DNA from: a virus
Virus record (IMG/VR): IMGVR_UViG_3300027987_000184
Coordinates: 1-39,131 of that record
Length of the DNA stretch: 39,131 nucleotides
Reading direction: 5' to 3' (one strand)
Shown piece after piece: positions 33,252-39,131 of the stretch. The notes beneath the pieces are model-generated. The model was not told the origin of the DNA. It saw only the letters and a program-made list of their open reading frames with translations, and ran no database searches. The position numbers and the translations under genes were made by a program. Within the stretch, counting starts at the first letter, position 1; every line of letters begins with the position of its first letter.

Positions 33252-34066
33252 TGCATGCCTACTTGACCGACGGGTTTTTTCCAATGGCAGAAATGTTTTT
33301 GTTGAGTTTGAGGGTTGCCGCCGGTAACGCGCCGCCGTATGTGTGGCTTGATACGCGTGGGCTTGATGGTTTGCAAATTGCACAACTCAAAACCTTTTAT
33401 CCTGATGGAATGTTGCATGTAGCAAATAAAAGGCTTCCGTTGCGGGAGTGGGCGGCGCGGGCCGGTGTGCCCGTGGGCACCATGAAACAATACAAGAAGG
33501 AATGCGAGCAACGGTTTGTATCCAATAATAATAAGGTCTGGAAATTGATGACCGCCGGGGACGACCGCGTCCAAGCGCTTTATGACATTGTATGGAATCG
33601 CCATGCTATTGAGTTGCCCGCGTGGGACACGCCTCCCCGGTACGTGGCCCATTTTGATATCGATACGCTCTTCCGTAAACCGTTGACCGGGTTTGTGAAA
33701 ATGATGGCGGAACATGATATATGGATTAAACTTCGCCGGGGACACCCGACCATGAAGGCTCGTATAACCATCGACATGATTTTAATGAACGGGGCCGACA
33801 ATGTGCGCTTGTTTTTTGACCGTTGGCGGCACCACATCAATCGAGTACAACCGGCGGACCGGCCCGTGGGCTGGGGCCAGGCCAGTTGCTGGCATGCGTT
33901 CACGGAAGTGGAGACAAAATTAAATTATGGAACTCTGCCGTTGAAATTTGGTTTGCCGGGCCGTAACGCGCCCGACGATGTTATATGGACGGGCAACGTG
34001 CATCGATTGGCCAAAACGGATTTCACTAAACTTTGCAGAAGGGAGTTGGAAAAATGGAGCGCGTGA
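33245..34066 (+). CDS. DxD-motif (GT-A-like) glycosyltransferase
   Basis: The 273-residue product has a DID motif (138-140, in VAHFDIDTLFRKPL), which in GT-A enzymes binds the metal and nucleotide sugar, preceded by a strand-turn pattern (ALYDIVWNRHAI) and followed by ITIDMILMNGADN. It resembles cytoplasmic glycosyltransferases of poorly characterised families. I start at ATG 33245, overlapping the upstream stop and just behind GGAAGGGGG, not at the earlier in-frame ATG. It overlaps the next gene by 13 bases. Donor and acceptor unknown. Confidence 0.6.
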   Translation: MLVHAYLTDGFFPMAEMFLLSLRVAAGNAPPYVWLDTRGLDGLQIAQLKTFYPDGMLHVANKRLPLREWAARAGVPVGTMKQYKKECEQRFVSNNNKVWKLMTAGDDRVQALYDIVWNRHAIELPAWDTPPRYVAHFDIDTLFRKPLTGFVKMMAEHDIWIKLRRGHPTMKARITIDMILMNGADNVRLFFDRWRHHINRVQPADRPVGWGQASCWHAFTEVETKLNYGTLPLKFGLPGRNAPDDVIWTGNVHRLAKTDFTKLCRRELEKWSA

Positions 34067-35295
34067 TTGTGTTTGGCGGTGATGGTTTTTGTGGATGGCC
34101 TACCGCATTACGGCTCAGCGCTGCCGGATATGATGTAACCATCATCGACAATTTTAGCCGCCGCACCATTGACGTGGAGCTTGGGTGTGAAAGCCTAACG
34201 CCGATTGTAACATTGGAGCAACGCGTTAAACGGTGGCGGGAATTGACCGGGAACAAATTGTTTTTTAAGCGGGTTGATATTGCTCGCAATTTTCACGGCC
34301 TTTGCGATGTGCTTACAAAATTAAAACCGGCAACGTTAATCCATTTCGCGGAACAACGGGCCGCGCCGTATAGCATGAAGAGCACGGCTCATAAGCTTTA
34401 CACGGTGCGAAATAACATTGAGGCAACCCACAACATCCTGGCCGCGCTTGTGAAATTGGAATTGGACGCCCATTTGGTTCATTTGGGCTCGGCGGGTGTG
34501 TACGGGTACGGCGGCGACGCGGCGTTTATGATACCGGAGGGCTATGTGAAGGCCCATTTGTTTGACCTGAGCGGCACGCGGTACGAACGGGAGATTATGT
34601 ATCCGGCGGCACCGGGGAGCGTGTACCACATGACCAAATGTATGGACGCCTTGATGTTTCAATTTTATAACAAAAATGACGGCCTCCGCATTACGGATCT
34701 TCATCAAGGCGTTGTGTGGGGCACACAAACGGATGAAACCGCCTTGCATCCGGAGCTTGTCAACCGGTTCGATTATGATGGCGATTACGGCACCGTTCTA
34801 AACCGTTTTATAATGCAGGGCGTTACCAAACACCCGCTCACCATATACGGCACGGGCGGGCAAGTGCGGGCGTTCATTAATGTGCAGGACACGGTGCGTT
34901 GCATACAAATCGCCGTTGAAACTCCGCCACAACGCGGAAATCGCGTGCGGATTTTTAACCAAACCGCTGAACAGCTCCGGTTGCATGATTTAGCCGCCCG
35001 TGTGGTGCATGTAACGGGTGCGGAAATCCGGCATTACCGGAATCCACGTGTGGAAGCGGAGGATAATAAATTGTCGCTGGAAAACCTCCATTTCCGGGAA
35101 TTGGGATGGGACCCCATCATGTTGAATGATGACCGCATAGCGGAGATTTGCGTTGTGGTGCATCGTTTTAAAGAACGGGTGAACATGGATAAAATTTTAG
35201 CAACAAGTACATGGCGGCGCGGTATGTGCGCGGATATGGAGGGGGACATTGGGCCGGGGTGCGAATGCCAAAGTGCTAATCAAGCTGTTGCGTGA
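34054..35295 (+). CDS. sqdB: UDP-sulfoquinovose synthase (SQD1/SqdB/Agl3 type)
   Basis: Makes UDP-sulfoquinovose from UDP-glucose and sulfite using bound NAD, in the cytoplasm. The 413-residue product follows plant SQD1 closely: GGDGFCGWPTALRLS (8-22) with the NAD glycine motif, ESLTPI (46-51), HFAEQRAAPYSM (97-108), DLHQGVVWG, DETALHPE, NRFDYD, FGTALNRF-like YGTVLNRF, FNQTAEQ (301-307) and NPRVEAE (330-336). The catalytic Tyr191 and Lys195 are in YHMTK; the unusual Thr of SQD1 is Ser here (S146). General UDP-sugar epimerases lack these SQD1-specific blocks. ATG 34054 has AAGGGA upstream; an in-frame TTG at 34033 is less likely. Archaeal Agl3 supplies sulfoquinovose for glycoproteins, a close precedent. 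Confidence 0.92.
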   Translation: MERVIVFGGDGFCGWPTALRLSAAGYDVTIIDNFSRRTIDVELGCESLTPIVTLEQRVKRWRELTGNKLFFKRVDIARNFHGLCDVLTKLKPATLIHFAEQRAAPYSMKSTAHKLYTVRNNIEATHNILAALVKLELDAHLVHLGSAGVYGYGGDAAFMIPEGYVKAHLFDLSGTRYEREIMYPAAPGSVYHMTKCMDALMFQFYNKNDGLRITDLHQGVVWGTQTDETALHPELVNRFDYDGDYGTVLNRFIMQGVTKHPLTIYGTGGQVRAFINVQDTVRCIQIAVETPPQRGNRVRIFNQTAEQLRLHDLAARVVHVTGAEIRHYRNPRVEAEDNKLSLENLHFRELGWDPIMLNDDRIAEICVVVHRFKERVNMDKILATSTWRRGMCADMEGDIGPGCECQSANQAVA

Positions 35296-35806
35296 CCGCC
35301 CGCACGCCACGGGCGCGGAAATTGGCGTGTTTGCTGGGGACACCAGCCGCCGGTTGCTTGCGGAGTTGCCGGGTTTGAAGATGCTGGTATGCGTTGACCC
35401 GTGGGAATACAATGAGGAATTCTATAACGACATGCCGTACAAGCGCGGGCGTATTTTAAGCGCAAATTGGGAAAATGTAAGGGAAGAATTTCGGGCGTGC
35501 GTTTTGGCCCCGTATGCCGGGCGGGTGTGGGCCATTAAGAACACCAGTTTGGGTGCCGCCCGTATTGTGGAAGACGATGTTTTGGATTTTTGTTTTATCG
35601 ATGGAAATCACACGTATAAACACGTTCGCGCCGATACCTATGCTTGGTGGCCCAAAGTACGCGTAGGCGGTTTGCTGTGTGGCGACGATTACCGAGACCG
35701 GCCAGGGTATGGCGTAATAAAAGCCGTGACTGAAATATTTGGTGCCCGTGCCAGTAATCACGGGCGAATATGGTACGTTGAAAAATTCGAAGGAGATTTG
35801 AAATGA
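35249..35806 (+). CDS. SAM methyltransferase in the glycan cassette (Methyltransf_24-like)
   Basis: The 185-residue product has GAEIGVFAGDTSRRLL (SAM-binding glycine motif), LVCVDPW, and FCFIDGNHTYKHVRADTYAWWPKVRVGG, a layout shared with sugar- and small-molecule-methylating enzymes of this group. The start is TTG 35249, six bases after GGAGG (35238-35242); no in-frame ATG fits. It overlaps the synthase gene by 47 bases and its stop overlaps the next start, so it is translated as part of the cassette. I infer O-methylation of a glycan built by the neighbours. Target not proven. Confidence 0.7.
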   Translation: MGRGANAKVLIKLLRDRPHATGAEIGVFAGDTSRRLLAELPGLKMLVCVDPWEYNEEFYNDMPYKRGRILSANWENVREEFRACVLAPYAGRVWAIKNTSLGAARIVEDDVLDFCFIDGNHTYKHVRADTYAWWPKVRVGGLLCGDDYRDRPGYGVIKAVTEIFGARASNHGRIWYVEKFEGDLK

Positions 35807-36462
35807 TTGTTATTGTGGCAGGTATGCACCGAACCGGAACGTCGGCGCTTGCCGGTATGCTTCATCATAACGGGATTATAATGGGCCACGCGGAAGATTT
35901 TTATCCGCCGCCCATGAAGGAAAACCCGAAAGGATTTTTTGAAAATGTGCGGTTTCGCCGGATAAATGACGCATTGTTAAACGGCAATGGCTACCGAGTG
36001 AAAAGCTTCGACCCCGACGTGCCCGTGATTAAAACAACCATGATCGACACCCGGTTGCAAATGATACGGCTTATCGATCAATACGATTCCAAACATGCGG
36101 CCTGGGGATGGAAGGATCCGCGCACGTGCCTCACGATGAACGTGTGGCTTGGTTTGTTGGAACAAATGGGCCTCATTGGAACGGTTGCTGTTTTGGTGCC
36201 ATGCCGGGCGACCAAGGATGTGGCGGCCAGCATGCTCCGCCGGGGCAACAAGGGCACACATACACAATTTGAAGATCTTGCCCGTACATATAACAAACGG
36301 TTGCTGGTATCATTGACCGAATACAATGTGCAATTTAAAACGGTTGACTTCGAGAAGTTTATGCTTAAGACGGAATTTGTGGTATCGGGGATAAGCAAGT
36401 TTTTGGGATATCCGATAACCGATACCACGTTTGTGGACCCAAATATTTCGCAGGTGGCATAA
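35803..36462 (+). CDS. PAPS-type sulfotransferase-like protein
   Basis: The 219-residue product begins with VIVAGMHRTGTSAL, the 5'-phosphosulfate loop of sulfotransferases (residues 4-16), followed by a helical region with GFFENVRFRRIN, a WGWKDPRTCL segment and PCRATKDVAASMLRR, the usual place of the 3'-phosphate binding Arg/Ser. Such enzymes move sulfate from PAPS to hydroxyls of sugars or proteins. Beside a sulfonated-sugar synthase this hints at a doubly acidic glycan. Start ATG 35803 is behind GAAGGAG and overlaps the upstream stop. The family is fairly clear; activity and acceptor are inferred. Confidence 0.7.
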   Translation: MIVIVAGMHRTGTSALAGMLHHNGIIMGHAEDFYPPPMKENPKGFFENVRFRRINDALLNGNGYRVKSFDPDVPVIKTTMIDTRLQMIRLIDQYDSKHAAWGWKDPRTCLTMNVWLGLLEQMGLIGTVAVLVPCRATKDVAASMLRRGNKGTHTQFEDLARTYNKRLLVSLTEYNVQFKTVDFEKFMLKTEFVVSGISKFLGYPITDTTFVDPNISQVA

Positions 36463-37055
36463 TGGACACACGGATTGACGTGCGGATTGCATACGAGCCG
36501 GGCCGTAAATTGGCGGCGGCGTACAATCGCGCAATGAAGGAGAGCGTGGCCGAGTGGGTTTTGTTTTTGGATTGGGATTTATTTAATTGCAATCCGTACT
36601 GGTACGATTGCTGCGTGAGCGCCATCAATCAAGTGGGTGATGTGGCGGGATGGATTACGTGTGTCACAAACCGGATCGGGAGCAATTCGCAAAAAGCCAA
36701 GCGGTTCATGCCGCCGGACGACCCGCCACCGTTGAACAATACCATTGAACACCACATGGCATATTCGCGGCGGGCACACCAGATGAACAATACAATGAAT
36801 GAAGATGGAACCCTTGCGAAAGCAAGGGTTGTGCGGGTGCCCGGCGCGTTAAGCGGCTTTTTTATTTTAACGAGCAAAACGGCCTGGGCGGCCTCCGGCG
36901 GATTTGATGAAAATCGGAAGCGGCTTATGGGCGTTGATAACGCATATAGCTCGGCGTTATCACGGGCGGGATATCAGTTGTGGTGCATGCCCGGCTTATA
37001 CTTTTATCATATTTATCGGTTGAAAGCGCGCATGTGGCGCGGAAACCCAAAATAA
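36462..37055 (+). CDS. GT2-type (GT-A) glycosyltransferase
   Basis: The 197-residue product has YNRAMKESVAEWVLFLDWDL, where DWD (37-39) is the metal and nucleotide-sugar site, and ASGGFDENRKRLMGVDNAY followed by ALSRAGYQLWCMPGLYFYH, the acceptor-side pattern of GT2 and polypeptide-GalNAc-transferase-like enzymes. It is short and lacks the usual first 60-80 residues of GT2 enzymes, so it may start in a minimal fold. ATG 36462 overlaps the upstream stop as TAATG. The resemblance to mucin-type O-glycosyltransferases in the GVD-x2-Y block is suggestive given the Thr tracts, but not proof of peptide acceptor use. Confidence 0.65.
   Translation: MDTRIDVRIAYEPGRKLAAAYNRAMKESVAEWVLFLDWDLFNCNPYWYDCCVSAINQVGDVAGWITCVTNRIGSNSQKAKRFMPPDDPPPLNNTIEHHMAYSRRAHQMNNTMNEDGTLAKARVVRVPGALSGFFILTSKTAWAASGGFDENRKRLMGVDNAYSSALSRAGYQLWCMPGLYFYHIYRLKARMWRGNPK
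36809..36830 (+). repeat. Perfect GAAA-tetraloop hairpin inside the GT2 gene
   Basis: AACCCTTGC-GAAA-GCAAGGGTT forms a perfect 9-bp stem with a GAAA (GNRA) loop in coding sequence at about residues 117-123. No T-run follows. A perfect stem of this length in a coding region is notable; it could affect translation or be coincidental. Confidence 0.6.
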
Positions 37056-37070
37056 AAAAGGAGGCATGAA

Positions 37071-37511
37071 ATGAAAAAGAGGTATTTAGCAATCGCGTTA
37101 GGAATGGTTTTGTTTATTGCCACGGTGGCGTTCGCCATTGATTGGACCACGGCCAATCAAGCGACCGTGGCGTGGGACGCCATTACATACCAACTCGACC
37201 CCGGTGAACGGGTGACCTACGTGGTGTATTTGGCGAACGCAAAGACGGACCCCAATAAAGCGAACCCGGTGGAAGTTGCACAAACCCAAGCGACACAACA
37301 AACGGTGACGCTTGGAACCAAGGGCTCGTATTTTGTGGGCGTTAAATCGGTTATTGAAATAGATGACGGTGCCGGTAATTGGAGCGCGGCGTCGGAAAGT
37401 GCCATTGGATGGAGCGACGACCCTCAGTATGCGCAGGGTGGAGCAATTTTTGGCTTAAGGTTTTACCCTGCGCCCAATGTACCGACGGAATTGAGACCCG
37501 TGTCCGGATAG
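37071..37511 (+). CDS. Exported FN3-like protein
   Basis: The 146-residue product starts with a clear signal peptide (basic KKR, hydrophobic core, Ala-X-Ala at VAFA, cleavage after about residue 22). The mature part matches a fibronectin type III fold: VAWDAITYQLDPG, VTYVVYLANA, TQQTVTLGTKGSYFVGVKSV. AAGGAGG precedes ATG 37071. Phage proteins that are exported by the host are uncommon among virion genes, so it may act in the periplasm or at the surface, for example in superinfection exclusion or adhesion. Not joined to the sugar genes by overlap, but follows them by 15 bases. Confidence 0.7.
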   Translation: MKKRYLAIALGMVLFIATVAFAIDWTTANQATVAWDAITYQLDPGERVTYVVYLANAKTDPNKANPVEVAQTQATQQTVTLGTKGSYFVGVKSVIEIDDGAGNWSAASESAIGWSDDPQYAQGGAIFGLRFYPAPNVPTELRPVSG

Positions 37512-37547
37512 AATATTTCCGGTATTAACCAAGGAGGAATTTAAACA

Positions 37548-39131
37548 ATGGCAATCGGTGATGATTTTAGCGTAAACGCGGCTGGCGATATCCGGCACGT
37601 GGCCAACACGAATCACTACACGGTGCTGGAATTACACCGCTGGCTCCAAGATTTGGCAGATGACGCGGAGGCTTCCGGAAATGATATTATTGATATTTCG
37701 CGGGCCACACCCTCCGAGCGTTCCACAAACCAAATTATCCAATTACTGGGTGATTATAACATTGATGACGATGCCGCCGAATATTTGTATGGTGGCTCCA
37801 TCAAGCAGGGCTCGGCGGAAACGGAGGAAATTTATGCCGGGCTAAAAGTGCTCGGGGCCGTAAACAATACGGACACCCAGTTGATGATAATCCAAGCGAA
37901 TGATTATTATCAATACACAACCACACCCTTATCGCCTTTTTGGGGTGACCAATCAGCGGGCGGGTACAATGGCAACGCGACCGAGAATATCCTCATGCAG
38001 GTGCTTGTTAAATGCCGCACCGGCGGCGTTGATATTGATAAGCGCCAGATACGTGTGCAAGCCCGTGAGTGGGGTGACACGTATGACTTCTTCAATGTTA
38101 CATTGGGGGAGGGTGAGTTTGTTGCGGCCATTGGTACGACACCCGACCCACAAAACAACACGGCCATCGCGACCGTGCAAGCGTGGGCCGGTGGCGACAT
38201 ACCGACCAACACGGAGGGCTACCAACAAATTGACATTAATGATGGCAATGGGAACCAGCCGTATTATAGCAAATGGACATATAATACCAACGCCGCCGCC
38301 ATGAAAGCCGTGTGGGAATGGATTAAGGAAATCACGGGTAACAATAGCCCGGAGGCCGCTGACCCGTATGACATGAACGGTGAATTGTTTTTGGGAATCA
38401 CCCACAGCATCGCGTTTGATGCGGGCTCGGGTGCGGCAACCCAAAACGAAATCATTGTTTGGGGGACGGCGGTTACGTATGACACCCTTGCCGGTGGCAC
38501 GTTTACACCGGGCAACCTAATCCGCTTTTCCGGTGGCGCGGCGGGAACCGTGCTTTACGATAACGGCTCCACGCAACTTATTTTCGCGCAAGAGGATATC
38601 ACGGATACGATTGCCAATGATGAAACGATTACCGAATACGACCCGAGCGACGGGACTGCGACCGGTGTTACCGCCGCCGTGAACGTAACGGTAACGGATG
38701 CCAATAAGGAAGGCGGCTCAGGCATCATACTTGCAACCACGGGCACCACAACGGGCTCCCATTATATCCAACTGCTCACCGGCAAAGCCCCGGTGGATAA
38801 CCTCAACATGTATGGCCTCACTTCGACGAACGATTGGGACGTGGCCGGTTCGCCCACGGCCCGCACGGTGCCGAAGATCTTCCTTGGCTCATACACGGGC
38901 TCGCTCATTGGCGCGTATGGCGTGGGCATTGACCCCGATGACCTTGGGTATCCGGACACCGTTGAGGACCTTGGCGGCAACACCCGCACCGCACCCAATA
39001 ACGTGACCTGGTACTTTTACAATTTGGAAGTAGGTGACCGAATACTCGTTGGCAAAAAGCATGCCGTTAATAGCGACTTTGATTTTGCCGAAATGACGCT
39101 TAATACGGCGCTCACGGGCGGAGCGGAAACT
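37548..39131 (+). CDS. Large virion-type protein, partial (runs off the window)
   Basis: A frame open for at least 528 codons from ATG 37548, preceded by AAGGAGG, with no stop before the edge. It opens with MAIGDDFSVNAAGDIRHV, then VLELHRWLQDLADDAEASGN, and continues in Gly/Asp/Thr-rich beta-repeat sequence (EGYQQIDINDGNGNQPYYS, NGELFLGITHSI, FTPGNLIRFSGG). I recall similar openings in large structural proteins of marine and environmental tailed phages, often annotated as tail or baseplate-associated. Neither the family nor the full length can be fixed here. It is likely a virion surface protein, given its place after the fibre and glycan regions. Confidence 0.65.
   Translation, partial: MAIGDDFSVNAAGDIRHVANTNHYTVLELHRWLQDLADDAEASGNDIIDISRATPSERSTNQIIQLLGDYNIDDDAAEYLYGGSIKQGSAETEEIYAGLKVLGAVNNTDTQLMIIQANDYYQYTTTPLSPFWGDQSAGGYNGNATENILMQVLVKCRTGGVDIDKRQIRVQAREWGDTYDFFNVTLGEGEFVAAIGTTPDPQNNTAIATVQAWAGGDIPTNTEGYQQIDINDGNGNQPYYSKWTYNTNAAAMKAVWEWIKEITGNNSPEAADPYDMNGELFLGITHSIAFDAGSGAATQNEIIVWGTAVTYDTLAGGTFTPGNLIRFSGGAAGTVLYDNGSTQLIFAQEDITDTIANDETITEYDPSDGTATGVTAAVNVTVTDANKEGGSGIILATTGTTTGSHYIQLLTGKAPVDNLNMYGLTSTNDWDVAGSPTARTVPKIFLGSYTGSLIGAYGVGIDPDDLGYPDTVEDLGGNTRTAPNNVTWYFYNLEVGDRILVGKKHAVNSDFDFAEMTLNTALTGGAET

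Noticed and set aside
34054-35295. Ordinary UDP-glucose 4-epimerase or dTDP-glucose dehydratase
   Set aside because: SQD1-specific blocks (EQRAAPYSM, DLHQGVVWG, NRFDYD, FNQTAEQ, NPRVEAE) run through the whole length, which general epimerases lack.
28770-39131. Diversity-generating retroelement variable repeat in the fibre region
   Set aside because: No reverse transcriptase or matching template repeat is seen in the window, and the repeated parts are Thr tracts rather than adenine-directed variable sites.
1-39131. tRNA, rRNA, insertion sequences, integrase or attachment sites
   Set aside because: Reading both strands I found no tRNA cloverleaf, transposase or integrase motif; nothing in the window shows lysogeny.

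Overview
The window is a stretch of a tailed double-stranded DNA phage genome (or prophage), not a host chromosome. Every gene I can support is on the + strand. Genes are packed with ATGA, TAATG or GTGA junctions, and most start behind a strong AGGAGG-type ribosome binding site, so the host is a bacterium. I cannot name the host. No integrase, repressor, replication gene, tRNA or rRNA is visible. The order packaging, head, connector, tail tube, chaperone, tape measure, tail tip and fibres, together with a G/T-type frameshift gene, points to a long-tailed siphovirus-like virion.

Layout. (1) 1-2.2 kb: small Zn-binding proteins, an HGGxSTG protein of the terminase-small-subunit type, a Thr-tailed structural-type protein and a repeat-dense block of about 300 bp just before the large terminase. 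(2) 2.2-6.4 kb: large terminase, several small genes, a methyltransferase, two peptidases of the NlpC/P60 superfamily and a very basic protein. (3) 6.4-12.5 kb: portal, two small head proteins and a 1212-residue MuF-type minor head protein fused to peptidase-like, ParB-like, zincin-like and winged-helix-like segments. (4) 12.5-17.2 kb: a promoter with a structured leader, scaffold, major capsid protein (DUF5309/SU10 type), a 58-residue Thr-tailed peptide, connector and tail-terminator genes, and the tail tube. (5) 17.2-26 kb: tail assembly chaperone with a -1 frameshift extension, tape measure, and tail-tip proteins including a 1265-residue hub fused to a propeller-like region and carrying two hydrophobic helices. 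(6) 26-31.8 kb: four fibre-like proteins built from lectin-like (ConA/LamG-type) domains and Thr-rich linkers. (7) 31.8-37 kb: a second copy of the same promoter type, then a six-gene glycan cassette: GT-B glycosyltransferase, DxD glycosyltransferase, UDP-sulfoquinovose synthase (SQD1/Agl3 type), methyltransferase, sulfotransferase and GT2 glycosyltransferase. (8) 37-39.1 kb: an exported FN3-like protein and the first 528 codons of a large virion-type protein that runs off the window.

The most striking pattern is that eight genes, spread over head, tail tube, tail tip and fibres, carry mucin-like tracts of Thr and Ser, nearly always at the extreme C-terminus. The same late region carries its own nucleotide-sugar, glycosyltransferase, sulfotransferase and methyltransferase cassette. 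I infer, without proof, a phage-encoded system that O-glycosylates virion Thr tails with an acidic, sulfonated (sulfoquinovose-containing) glycan. The matching promoters before the capsid genes and before the glycan cassette fit co-expression of substrate and enzymes.
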